Assembly: GCA_013697275.1 (NCBI GenBank)
Contig: JACCXC010000111.1
Coordinates: forward strand, 1-38,526
DNA from: Actinomycetota bacterium
GTDB taxonomy: Bacteria; Actinomycetota; Thermoleophilia; Gaiellales; Gaiellaceae
Length of the DNA stretch: 38,526 bases
Direction: 5' to 3'
Below the pieces are notes generated by a model. It saw nothing but the letters and a program-made list of their open reading frames with translations. It was not told the DNA's origin and did not search any database. Of this stretch, positions 23,383 to 30,467 are shown one piece after another (the stretch's first letter is position 1; the number at the start of each line of letters is the position of its first letter). Both the position numbers and the translations under genes were made by a program.

Positions 23383-24198
23383 ATGCCCGATCGGATTCGC
23401 CTCGGAGGGATGGCGCTCGAGAACGGCGTGCTCGTGCACGGCCCGCGCCATTGGGCCTGCGCCGTTCGCGATGAGGGAGGCTCGGTCAAGGTTGCGTCCG
23501 GGCCCAAGCCGCTCGTCTCCGCGGACGTCAAGAGCAGCCTCGCGCGCGGGCCACTGAAGCTGGCGGAGATCTTCGCGCTGCTGCCGGTCGTGCGAAAGCG
23601 CCTGCCCGAGGCGCGCCTCCCGTACGAGCGGCGAGGCGTTCTCGCCGCGCTTGCGGGCGGCGCCCTCGCCACACGAGGGATCCGGGCGACCCGGCTCGCG
23701 GCACCCGTTCAGGAGGCCGTTGCCGCCCTCGTCTCCCTCGCGCCCGCGCTCTACGCGCTCAAGGGCTCGACACTCGCCGAGTACCACGGGGCCGAGCACA
23801 TCTCGATCGGCACGTACGAACACGGAGCACCGCGCTCGCGTGAGCACGAGCGCTGCGGCTCGCATCTCGTCGGCCCGCTGCTCTTCACCTCGGCAGCCGG
23901 GAGCCTGGTCGCGCGCGCGGCCCCCCCGCATATGCGCCTGCTCGCCCGCGTGACCGCCGCCGTCGGCGCGATGGCCGCCTCGACCGAGGTCTTCTCGTGG
24001 ATGGTCAAGAACGAGAGCCACCCGCTCGCGCGCGCGCTCGCCCGGCCCGGCCACGAGTTGCAGCAGCGCATCCTCACCGCCGAGCCGACGCCCGCGCAGC
24101 TCGAGGTCGCGCGGACGGCCCTCCAGGAATGCCTGCGCCTAGAATCGACCGGAGATGGCGGTCGAGGCGATGACACGGAGGACGCGCCTCCCACCTGA
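23383..24198 (+). CDS. DUF1385 (YqhQ-like) membrane protein
   Basis: 271 aa. The N-terminal 'LGGMALENGVLV' and central 'STLAEYHGAEHISIGTYEHG' correspond to the DUF1385 hallmarks 'GGQA..NGV' and 'YHGAEHK'. Hydrophobic segments lie around 85-125 and 160-210. The family is widespread in Gram-positive bacteria and uncharacterised; the conserved His/Glu set suggests a metal site. The C-terminal tail is hydrophilic and overlaps the following gene by 44 bases, implying coupling. Confidence 0.85.
   Translation: MPDRIRLGGMALENGVLVHGPRHWACAVRDEGGSVKVASGPKPLVSADVKSSLARGPLKLAEIFALLPVVRKRLPEARLPYERRGVLAALAGGALATRGIRATRLAAPVQEAVAALVSLAPALYALKGSTLAEYHGAEHISIGTYEHGAPRSREHERCGSHLVGPLLFTSAAGSLVARAAPPHMRLLARVTAAVGAMAASTEVFSWMVKNESHPLARALARPGHELQQRILTAEPTPAQLEVARTALQECLRLESTGDGGRGDDTEDAPPT
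24140..24145 (+). promoter_or_regulatory. Candidate internal -10 box (TAGAAT) for the NAPRTase gene
   Basis: TAGAAT, within the DUF1385 3' end, ends 9 nt before ATG 24155. It would give a transcript with almost no leader. Confidence 0.4.
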
Positions 24199-25228
24199 GA
24201 TCTTCGACCTCCCGGTCGAGAAGATGCGGGAGGGCTACTACACGGACGCTTACTTCAACCAGGCCCGCGACGTGCTCCTGGAGGACGGCCGCCATCCGCG
24301 GGTTGTCATGCAGGTCTTCCAGAAGCAGCAAGCGGTGCTCGGCGGCATGGACGAGGCGATCGCGATCCTCAAGCTCTGTTCGGACGACTGGGAGGAGCTG
24401 ACGGTTCACGCCCTGTACGACGGGGACGAGCTTTCTCCCTACGAGACCGCGATGACGATCGAGGGCGACTACACGCTCTTCGCGCATCTCGAAACGGTCT
24501 ACCTCGGCGTCCTCGCGCGCCGCACGCTGGTCTCGACCAACGTGCGGCGGGTCGTCGAGGCCGCGAACGGCAAGCCGATTCTCTTCTTCCCTGCGCGGCA
24601 CGACCACCATCGCGTCCAGACGGGGGACGGGTACGCGGCGCACATCGCCGGGGCGATCGGGGTCTCGACCGATGCGCAGGCCTCATGGTGGGGTGGCAAG
24701 GGGATCGGCACGATCCCACATGCGCTCATCTCGGCCTACGGAGGCAACACCGTCCTCGCCGCCTCCAAGTTCGCCGAGCACGGCGACCCGGAGGCCAACC
24801 TCGTCGTCCTCGTCGACTTCGAGAACGACTCGGTCCGTACGGCGCTCGAAGTCGCACGCGCGCTCGGCGACCGGCTCTGGGGTGTCCGGCTCGATACCTC
24901 GCGCACGCTCGTCGACCGCTCGCTCTGGAGTGAGATGGGCTACTTCGACCCGCGCGGGGTCAACTCGCGGCTGGTCGAGAAAGTCCGTGGGGCACTCGAC
25001 TCCGAGGGGTTCGAGCGTGTGAAGATCGTCGTCTCGGGCGGGTTCGACGCCGAGCGGATTCGACAGTTCGAGGAGAAAGGCGTCCCTGTGGACTCGTACG
25101 GCGTCGGGTCCTCGCTCCTCCGGGGGGACAACGATTTCACCGGCGACGTCGTGCTGACCGACGGCCGCCCCTCGGCGAAGGTGGGTCGGCGCTTCGTCCC
25201 AAACGAGCGGCTGGAGCTCGTCCAATGA
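24155..25228 (+). CDS. pncB: Nicotinate phosphoribosyltransferase
   Basis: 357-aa enzyme making nicotinate mononucleotide from nicotinate and PRPP in NAD salvage. Family marks are 'MREGYYTDAYFNQARDVL' (substrate Tyr/Asp), 'ARHDHHRVQTGDGYAAHIAG' around the catalytic His region, 'VLVDFENDS', 'GVRLDTSRTLVDRS', 'VVSGGFDAERIRQFEE' and 'DSYGVGSSLL' (phosphate-binding barrel loops). It belongs to the shorter actinobacterial and archaeal group rather than the 400-480-aa form. ATG 24155 is used; ATG 24170 is possible. Overlaps DUF1385 by 44 bases. Confidence 0.92.
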   Translation: MAVEAMTRRTRLPPEIFDLPVEKMREGYYTDAYFNQARDVLLEDGRHPRVVMQVFQKQQAVLGGMDEAIAILKLCSDDWEELTVHALYDGDELSPYETAMTIEGDYTLFAHLETVYLGVLARRTLVSTNVRRVVEAANGKPILFFPARHDHHRVQTGDGYAAHIAGAIGVSTDAQASWWGGKGIGTIPHALISAYGGNTVLAASKFAEHGDPEANLVVLVDFENDSVRTALEVARALGDRLWGVRLDTSRTLVDRSLWSEMGYFDPRGVNSRLVEKVRGALDSEGFERVKIVVSGGFDAERIRQFEEKGVPVDSYGVGSSLLRGDNDFTGDVVLTDGRPSAKVGRRFVPNERLELVQ

Positions 25229-25275
25229 CCCAGCGGGCGCTTTAGGCCGCCGCGGCGCCGGCCGATGAGTCGGCG

Positions 25276-26799
25276 ATGGACTACTTCGGCGACTGGCTCG
25301 GCACGCTCGGCGAGTACGCCCTCACCTGGCTCCCGCTCTTCTTCCTCGGCGCGATCGTTTACCTGGTCTGGCGCTCCCTCGCGCTCATGCCGCGTGTGAA
25401 GCCGACCGAGGTCGAGCCCGACTCCAAGTCGTCGGTCACCTGGGAGGACATCGCGGGCGTCGACGAGGCGGCCGCGGAGCTCCAGGAGGTGGTCGACTTT
25501 CTCCAGCACCCACAGCGCTTCGCCAAGCTCGGCGCGCGCGTGCCGAAGGGCATCCTCCTCTACGGCCCGCCCGGAACCGGGAAGACCCTGCTCGCGAAGG
25601 CGGTCGCTCACGCGTCGGGCGCGAAGTTCTACTCGCAGAGCGCCTCAGCCTTCGTGGAGATGTTCGCCGGTCTCGGCGCGGCGCGAATCCGCAAGCTCTT
25701 CGAGAAGGCCCGCAAGAACGCTCCAGCGATCGTCTTCATCGATGAGCTCGACGCCGTCGGGATGCGCCGCTCCGGAAACGGCTTCAACCGGGAGCACGAC
25801 CAGACGCTGAACCAGCTCCTTGTCGAGCTGGACGGCTTCAAGAATCCTGACCAAGTAGTCCTCATCGCCGCATCGAACCGGCTCGAGGATCTCGACCCCG
25901 CCCTTCTTCGGCCGGGGCGCTTCGATCGCCAGCTTCTCGTCTCGCCGCCCGACTTCGCCGGCCGCGAGGCGATCCTGCGCGTCCACACCCGCGGGAAGCC
26001 GCTCGCCGCCGACGTCGACATCGAGCTGATCGCGCGCCACACCGCCGGGCTGACCGGGGCCGACCTCGCAAACATCTGCAACGAGGCGGCGATCTTCGCG
26101 GGGCGCGCCGAGCAGCAGTACATTCGCCACGGCGACTTCGAAGCTGCGATGGAGCGGATCGTCGCCGGACTCCAGCAGCGGCGCGTCGTCACCGAGAAGG
26201 AGAAGCGGATCCTCGCCTACCACGAGTCGGGCCACGCGCTCATGGCCCATCTGGTGGGCGACCCGCAGCCGGTTCAGAAGGTCACGATCGTTTCCCGAGG
26301 GTCTGCCCTCGGCTACACGCTGCACACGCCTCAGGAGGATCGCTACCTCCACACGAAGGAGGAGTTCGTCGACCTGATGAAGGTGATGCTCGCGGGCCGG
26401 GCAGCGGAGCAGATCGTGTTCGGGGCTGTCACCAACGGCGCGGCAAACGACCTCGAGCGGGTCACGGATCTTGCGCGCCGGATGGTCTTCGAGTTCGGGA
26501 TGAGTGACGAGGTCGCTTCGCGCACCATGCGTGCGGACAACTACGCGCTCTCCGAGCACACGAAGCGCATGCGCGACGAGCAGCAGGCCCGCCTCACGGA
26601 CGAGGCGTACGCCCAGGCGCTCAAGTTCCTCGGGAAGCACCGCGCCTCGCTCGACCGCGTGGCGGCCGCGCTCCTCGAGAAGGAGACCCTCCACCGTCCG
26701 GAGCTCGAGCATCTGCTCGCCGGCGTCGAGCCCGAGTCGAACTCCTCCGAGTCGGTCGGGGTGGCCCAGATCGTCTCGCTTCCCGTCGACCCCTCGTAG
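25276..26799 (+). CDS. ftsH: FtsH-family ATP-dependent zinc metalloprotease, short single-helix form
   Basis: 507 aa against about 610-650 for classical FtsH. The N-terminus has one membrane helix (about 18-37) and no extracytoplasmic domain. The AAA+ module shows Walker A 'GPPGTGKT' (97-104), Walker B 'IVFIDELDAVG', pore loop 'FVEMFAGLGAARIR' and 'LRPGRFDRQL'. The zinc site is H316-E-S-G-H320 with the third ligand Asp in 'NGAANDLERVTDLARRMV'. Catalytic parts are intact; loss of the outer domain suggests a specialised paralogue, with a classical FtsH probably elsewhere. No clear Shine-Dalgarno or TANNNT box precedes ATG 25276. Confidence 0.93.
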   Translation: MDYFGDWLGTLGEYALTWLPLFFLGAIVYLVWRSLALMPRVKPTEVEPDSKSSVTWEDIAGVDEAAAELQEVVDFLQHPQRFAKLGARVPKGILLYGPPGTGKTLLAKAVAHASGAKFYSQSASAFVEMFAGLGAARIRKLFEKARKNAPAIVFIDELDAVGMRRSGNGFNREHDQTLNQLLVELDGFKNPDQVVLIAASNRLEDLDPALLRPGRFDRQLLVSPPDFAGREAILRVHTRGKPLAADVDIELIARHTAGLTGADLANICNEAAIFAGRAEQQYIRHGDFEAAMERIVAGLQQRRVVTEKEKRILAYHESGHALMAHLVGDPQPVQKVTIVSRGSALGYTLHTPQEDRYLHTKEEFVDLMKVMLAGRAAEQIVFGAVTNGAANDLERVTDLARRMVFEFGMSDEVASRTMRADNYALSEHTKRMRDEQQARLTDEAYAQALKFLGKHRASLDRVAAALLEKETLHRPELEHLLAGVEPESNSSESVGVAQIVSLPVDPS

Positions 26800-26816
26800 C
26801 GACCCGCGGCGAACGG

Positions 26817-26822
26817 TACGAT
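26817..26822 (+). promoter_or_regulatory. -10 box (TACGAT) for the methylmalonyl-CoA epimerase gene
   Basis: TACGAT ends 8 nt before GTG 26831 in the short gap after ftsH. Confidence 0.5.
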
Positions 26823-26830
26823 CGGCCCCC

Positions 26831-27232
26831 GTGGACGTGCGGGGCGTGCATCACGTGGCGCTTGCTGTCGAGGATCTCGACCAGGCGATCGACACCTACG
26901 TGCGCTTTTTCGGCGCCGAGGTCGAAGAGAGAGCCCGGATCGAGGAGCAGGGAGTCGACGCGGTCTACCTGCGCGTCGGCGAGGGGCGCCTCGAGCTCGT
27001 TTCGCCACTCGACCCCGATACGCCGGTCGGACGGTTCCTCGCGCGTCGCGGCCCCGGGATGCACCACGTCGCGTTCGAGGTCGATGACGTCGGGGAAGCG
27101 GTCGCGATGCTCAACCGCTCCGGTGCGAACGTGCTCGAGCCGGCGCCCCGCCGGGGCTTCGGCGGCCACCAGGTCGCCTTCGTCCATCCGGAGTCGCTCC
27201 GCGGAGTCCTGGCCGAGGTGGTCGGTGGCTGA
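26831..27232 (+). CDS. mce: Methylmalonyl-CoA epimerase (VOC family)
   Basis: 133 aa from GTG 26831; the track ORF starting at 26504 runs inside ftsH and is false. Two paired beta-alpha-beta VOC motifs hold the metal ligands: 'VHHVALAVEDLDQAIDTY', 'GRLELVSPL', 'GPGMHHVAFEVDDV' and the terminal 'SLRGVLAEVV' after 'HPES'. The enzyme interconverts (S)- and (R)-methylmalonyl-CoA in propionyl-CoA metabolism. No mutase or carboxylase gene is adjacent. It overlaps the next small gene by 8 bases. Confidence 0.9.
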   Translation: MDVRGVHHVALAVEDLDQAIDTYVRFFGAEVEERARIEEQGVDAVYLRVGEGRLELVSPLDPDTPVGRFLARRGPGMHHVAFEVDDVGEAVAMLNRSGANVLEPAPRRGFGGHQVAFVHPESLRGVLAEVVGG

Positions 27233-27455
27233 CGACCGGGTGCGGATCGAGATCGCGTTCGAGGGCGGGCAGACGATCGGCGGACTCGTGCCGTCAGCGA
27301 CGGTTGACGAGCTGAGAGACGCGCTCGCCCGGGGCCCGGAGGGCGTCGTCGAAGTCCCGACCGAGGACGGCACCTATCTCGTCCCGCTCCACGCCGTGAT
27401 GTATGTGAAGCGGTTCGTGAAGGAGTCGCGAATCGGCTTCGGCCAGGCGGGCTAG
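27225..27455 (+). CDS. Small conserved-type protein, function unknown
   Basis: 76 aa from GTG 27225, 8 bases inside the mce end; the track shows it as the tail of ORF 26862. The sequence 'VRIEIAFEGGQTIGGLVPS', 'VEVPTEDGTYLVPLHAVMYVKRFV' suggests a small all-beta fold similar in feel to short actinobacterial proteins beside metabolic genes. No catalytic motif or membrane segment. Coupling suggests co-expression with the epimerase. Its stop codon forms the loop of a probable terminator. Confidence 0.65.
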   Translation: MADDRVRIEIAFEGGQTIGGLVPSATVDELRDALARGPEGVVEVPTEDGTYLVPLHAVMYVKRFVKESRIGFGQAG

Positions 27456-27462
27456 GCCCGCC
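27446..27462 (+). terminator. Hairpin terminator with the stop codon in its loop
   Basis: GGCGGGC-TAG-GCCCGCC: a perfect 7-bp GC stem whose 3-base loop is the stop codon of the small ORF. A further palindrome GCGGCCGCGGCCGC and a T-containing stretch (TCCTTGTCATTCCTCTT) follow. Confidence 0.55.
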
Positions 27463-27576
27463 CCGGGCGGCCGCGGCCGCTCCTTGTCATTCCTCTTACG
27501 AGTTTCTGCTTAGGTGCGATGAAGACGGCCTACCCCTTCCGGGGACACAGCGGACAGGCCGGGGGAGTTCTGAGAC

Positions 27577-28170
27577 ATGAGCGGACAGGACGGAAACGCG
27601 GCGGTCATCGACGGCCCCGCACCGAAGCGCGACGCCGTGCCCGACGTTCGCCGGCTGGTCGAGCGGGCGCAGCGGGGCGATCGGGCTGCGTTCGAGCAGC
27701 TCTACCTCATCCACTTCGACCGGATCTACAGCTACCTGCAGCTCTCCGTCGGGAACCGGCACGACGCCGAAGACCTGACGAATCAGACCTTCATCAAGAT
27801 GCTCGAGTCGATCCATCGTTTCGTCTGGCGGCACGCGCCCTTCTCCGCATGGCTCTTTCGGATCGCGCACAACCTCGCCATGGATCATTTCCGGGCCGGC
27901 TGGCGCTGGCAGCCGGAGGAGAGCCCTCCGGAGGATCCTGATTCTCTCGAGCTCTCCGCAGAGGACGAGGCCTTCCACACGATGGGGCGCGAGAGCATGC
28001 TCGGGATGATCGCGAGCCTGTCCGCCGACCAGCAGCAAGTTCTGACCCTGAAGTTCGTCTTCGACTTTTCGAACGCGGAGGTGGCGGCGATCCTCGCGAA
28101 GACCGAGGGCGCGATCAAGTCGCTCCAGCACCGCGCGCTCGCCTCGCTCCAGCGTCAGCTGACGCGCTGA
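27577..28170 (+). CDS. ECF-type sigma-70 family RNA polymerase sigma factor
   Basis: 197 aa. Region 2 spans about 35-105 ('FEQLYLIHFDRIYSYL', 'DAEDLTNQTFIKML', 'FSAWLFRIAHNLAMDHFR') and region 4 about 140-195 ('LSADQQQVLTLKFVFDFSNAEVAAIL', 'AIKSLQHRALASLQRQL'). There is no region 3 and no extra C-terminal domain. No anti-sigma gene adjoins. It is leadered: GGGGGAG lies 9 bases before ATG 27577, and the 121-base upstream gap contains TTGTCA (27484-27489) and TTAGGT (27510-27515) as a loosely spaced promoter candidate. Confidence 0.9.
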   Translation: MSGQDGNAAVIDGPAPKRDAVPDVRRLVERAQRGDRAAFEQLYLIHFDRIYSYLQLSVGNRHDAEDLTNQTFIKMLESIHRFVWRHAPFSAWLFRIAHNLAMDHFRAGWRWQPEESPPEDPDSLELSAEDEAFHTMGRESMLGMIASLSADQQQVLTLKFVFDFSNAEVAAILAKTEGAIKSLQHRALASLQRQLTR

Positions 28171-28184
28171 GGGCTTTCCGGCCG

Positions 28185-28190
28185 TAGCCT
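28185..28190 (+). promoter_or_regulatory. -10 box (TAGCCT) for the YchF-like gene
   Basis: TAGCCT ends 7 nt before GTG 28198 in a 27-base intergenic gap. Confidence 0.55.
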
Positions 28191-28197
28191 GGAGCTG

Positions 28198-29142
28198 GTG
28201 GCGCTCCAGGTCGGCATTGTCGGGCTCTCGAACGCGGGGAAGACCACGCTCTTCAACGCGCTCACGAACGCGGGCGCGGAGATCACGGCATACGCGACCG
28301 TCTCCGAGAAGGCGAACGTCGGCATGGCCCCGATCGCCGACGAGCGGCTTCCGAAGCTGGCGGAGCTCGTCAGCGCCCGGAAGGTGACGCCCGCGGCGGT
28401 TCGCGTCGTCGACGTTCCCGGCTCCGGACGGCAGCTCCTCGGGGGCTTGCGCGAGGTGGACGCGCTGCTCGCCGTGCTCAACGGCTGGGCCGCCGATGCG
28501 GATCCCGCCCGGGATCTGGAGACGCTCGAGCTCGAGCTCCTCGTCGCCGACCGCGACCATGTAGAGCGGCGACTCGAGCGGGTGGAGAAGCAGGCGAAGT
28601 CGGGCGAGGCCGCGCTTCGCCAAGAGGTGGAGGACCTTCGCGCTTTGCTCGAGCACCTCGACGAGGGTCGGACCCTGAGGGACTACCCGCGGGAGCTCCC
28701 CTCCGCGCTCGAGCCCCTGACCACCAAGCCGATCGTCGCGGTCGAGAACGGCCCGGTCGGGGTCGACCTGAAGCTCGAGGCCGAGCTTGCCGAGCTTCCG
28801 GAAGACGAGGCGGAGGCGTTCCGCGAAGGCCCCTCGGCGCTCGGGACGATCGCCGGCCGGCTCTTCGAGACGCTCGACCTCCTGAGCTTCTTCACCGTCG
28901 GTGACAAGGAGACGCGGGCCTGGACGCTTCGCCGTGGGCGGACGGCGCTCGACGCCGCGGCGGAGATCCACACCGACATCGCGCACGGCTTCATCCGGGC
29001 GGAGGTGATTCGCTGGGATGCACTCGTTGAGTGCGGGTCTCACGCCGAGGCGGCGCGGCGAGGCCTGATGCGGCTCGAAGGGAAGGCTTACGAGGTAGAG
29101 GACGGCGACGTCCTGAACGTCCGCTTCAGCCCGCCGCGTTAG
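28198..29142 (+). CDS. YchF/OLA1-family P-loop GTPase, shortened and with altered nucleotide motifs
   Basis: 314 aa against about 360 for YchF. G1 is 'GLSNAGKTT' (YchF: 'GLPNVGKST'). The switch and G3 region is compressed to 'VVDVPGSGRQLLGGLREVDALLAVL' where YchF has a longer 'DIAGLVKGASKGEGLGN' stretch, and the specificity loop reads 'KPIVAVENGP' instead of 'ANV.E.G'. A coiled-coil arm (about 120-165) and the C-terminal TGS-like domain ('RAWTLRRGRTALDAAAEIHTD', 'GFIRAEVI') are well conserved. Probably a ribosome-associated nucleotide-dependent factor. Its stop overlaps the stop of the convergent M29 gene. Confidence 0.85.
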   Translation: MALQVGIVGLSNAGKTTLFNALTNAGAEITAYATVSEKANVGMAPIADERLPKLAELVSARKVTPAAVRVVDVPGSGRQLLGGLREVDALLAVLNGWAADADPARDLETLELELLVADRDHVERRLERVEKQAKSGEAALRQEVEDLRALLEHLDEGRTLRDYPRELPSALEPLTTKPIVAVENGPVGVDLKLEAELAELPEDEAEAFREGPSALGTIAGRLFETLDLLSFFTVGDKETRAWTLRRGRTALDAAAEIHTDIAHGFIRAEVIRWDALVECGSHAEAARRGLMRLEGKAYEVEDGDVLNVRFSPPR

Positions 29143-30353
29143 GCATCGAGCTGCCAGACGTCTCCGCGCAGGAGCGGGACGGCGTCTCCCTCCGCGGTCA
29201 CTCCGTCCACCTCGATCTCCGGCCCGCCCACCATGAAGTCGGTGTGGATCGAGGACTGCGAGACCCCGCGCGCCGCCTGCTCCTCGCGGGAGAGCTCGCT
29301 CGCGTCCACGACACTCGCCAAGCCCTGGCCATAGGCGATGTGCGAGGTCGCGTTCTCGTCGAAGAGCGTGTCGTAGAAGGTGATCCCGGTCTGGCCGACG
29401 CGCGACGAGCCGTCGACGAGCGCGATCTCCCCGAGCGTGCGCGAGCCCTCGTCCGTCGCAACCTGTGCGCGCACGACTTCCTCACCCGTTCGCGCGCTCA
29501 CCTCCTCGATCCGTCCCCCGGCGAAGCGCACGACGAGGCCTTCGACGATCGTGCCCCGGGTGAAGAGGGGCCGTGTGGAGCGGACGACCCCTTCGGCGCG
29601 GCGCGCGTCCGGGGTGGTGAAGACTTCTTCGGTGGGCAGGTTGGGGATGAAGGATCGACCCCACACGGTGTCTTTTCGCGCGCTCGACCAGATCGAGCCC
29701 GCGTGGAGGCCGACGGTCAGGTCTGTGCTCGGGCCGCGATACCGGATCGCATCGAAACGACGTTCGTTCAGCGCAGCCGCTCGCCGCTCGAGGCGCTCGA
29801 CGTGCTTCTGCCAGGCGGCGACCGGGTCGGGCTCGTCCAAACGGACGACTCGGCGAATCGCCGCCCAGAGGCGGCTGAGATCGGTCTCGCCGAAGATCGT
29901 TCGCGACCAGCCCTCCGTCGGGCAGCCGACGATGCACCAGTTGACCAGGCGCTCGGTCACCTGGCGGAGCCAGACGTCGTCCTCCTCCCGACGCCGCGAG
30001 CGGCCGAGGCGGTCGTTGTCCACGTCGTCGAAGAGGTGCGGGTCAGGCGAGCCGCGCACCGTGAGGAAGGCGCCCCGGTCGGCGAAGGCCCTGCGCCGCT
30101 CGAGCATCCAGGGTGGCGTCGACCCGAGCAGCTCGTCCGGCACGGACTCGACTAGGGACTTCCGCACGTCCTCGTCCGAGTAGAGGACGTCGACATAGCG
30201 TGCGCCCGCTGCGTATGCCGCGCGCGTGACCGCCCGGACGAACGGCGCGTGCTCGACGTAGGCGTTCACGCCGAGCATCTGCCCCGGCTCGAGGTTGACG
30301 CCGACCCGGACGACGAGCCGGGCGTAGGCGTCGAGCTCGTCACGCGCGATCAC
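29139..30353 (-). CDS. M29-family aminopeptidase (thermophilic AmpS type)
   Basis: 404-aa cytoplasmic di-metal aminopeptidase. Conserved C-terminal metal motifs are present: Glu in 'VEGLVVRFAGG' and 'LGEIALVDGSSRVG', His and Tyr in 'DENATSHIAYGQGL', and His-Asp in 'SIHTDFMVGGPEIEVDG'. The N-terminus 'YARLVVRVGVNLEPGQMLGV' is typical. GTG 30353 follows a TAGAGT box by 6 nt, so it can be transcribed on its own, but it also lies 22 bases after the stop of a Cys-rich mini-ORF on the same strand. Broad N-terminal peptidase activity is expected. Confidence 0.93.
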   Translation of the reverse strand: MIARDELDAYARLVVRVGVNLEPGQMLGVNAYVEHAPFVRAVTRAAYAAGARYVDVLYSDEDVRKSLVESVPDELLGSTPPWMLERRRAFADRGAFLTVRGSPDPHLFDDVDNDRLGRSRRREEDDVWLRQVTERLVNWCIVGCPTEGWSRTIFGETDLSRLWAAIRRVVRLDEPDPVAAWQKHVERLERRAAALNERRFDAIRYRGPSTDLTVGLHAGSIWSSARKDTVWGRSFIPNLPTEEVFTTPDARRAEGVVRSTRPLFTRGTIVEGLVVRFAGGRIEEVSARTGEEVVRAQVATDEGSRTLGEIALVDGSSRVGQTGITFYDTLFDENATSHIAYGQGLASVVDASELSREEQAARGVSQSSIHTDFMVGGPEIEVDGVTAEGDAVPLLRGDVWQLDA

Positions 30354-30359
30354 GCGGCG

Positions 30360-30365
30360 ACTCTA
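30360..30365 (-). promoter_or_regulatory. -10 box (TAGAGT) for the M29 aminopeptidase
   Basis: TAGAGT on the minus strand ends 6 nt before GTG 30353, in the gap after the Cys-rich mini-ORF. Confidence 0.5.
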
Positions 30366-30375
30366 GCTGGGCTCC

Positions 30376-30426
30376 TCAGCAGCAGCCGCAGCCGCATCCC
30401 TCGCAATCGCAACACGCTTTCCGCAT
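30376..30426 (-). CDS. Cys-rich 16-residue peptide (MRKACCDCEGCGCGCC), divergent from arsR
   Basis: An ORF too short for the track: ATG at 30426, stop TGA at 30376-30378, 7 cysteines in 16 residues with CC, C-x-C and C-x2-C spacings. A perfect AGGAGGT Shine-Dalgarno lies 5 bases before the ATG in a window where most genes have none, and TATAAG sits as a -10 box upstream. It diverges from an ArsR regulator gene 39 bases away and precedes the M29 aminopeptidase by 22 bases. Two readings: a miniature metallothionein controlled like SmtA by SmtB, or a polycysteine leader ORF acting as a cysteine-responsive attenuator, as known in mycobacteria. Translation is likely; function is inference. Confidence 0.6.
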   Translation of the reverse strand: MRKACCDCEGCGCGCC

Positions 30427-30431
30427 CGGTC

Positions 30432-30438
30432 ACCTCCT
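30432..30438 (-). promoter_or_regulatory. Perfect Shine-Dalgarno (AGGAGGT) of the Cys-rich mini-ORF
   Basis: AGGAGGT pairs fully with the 16S rRNA 3' end and lies 5 bases before ATG 30426. It is the strongest ribosome-binding site seen in the window. Confidence 0.75.
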
Positions 30439-30442
30439 CCGG

Positions 30443-30452
30443 TAGCCTTATA
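30443..30452. promoter_or_regulatory. Overlapping divergent -10 boxes of arsR and the mini-ORF
   Basis: TAGCCT (30443-30448, plus) and TATAAG (30452-30447, minus) overlap. The minus-strand transcript would start near 30440, leaving a leader of about 14 bases that holds the AGGAGGT site. Confidence 0.45.
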
Positions 30453-30467
30453 TCGAAGAGTATCGAT
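30452..30467. promoter_or_regulatory. Inverted repeat ATCGA-N6-TCGAT, candidate ArsR operator
   Basis: A perfect 5-bp inverted repeat with a 6-base centre lies upstream of the mini-ORF -10 and reaches into the arsR start codon (ATG 30466). The position would let ArsR repress both directions. The arms are shorter than typical 12-2-12 ArsR operators. Confidence 0.45.

Noticed and set aside
21607-24054. 815-aa minus-strand ORF
   Set aside because: Antisense to rarA, the M20 peptidase and DUF1385, all with intact family motifs; low-complexity Arg/Gly/Ala product, typical of GC-rich antisense frames.
27519-27941. 140-aa plus-strand ORF overlapping the sigma factor gene
   Set aside because: Out of frame with clear sigma regions 2 and 4 and lacking a ribosome-binding site.
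30352-30378. TGA of the Cys-rich ORF read as selenocysteine
   Set aside because: Read-through adds only about 11 unremarkable residues and no SECIS-like hairpin was evident just downstream.
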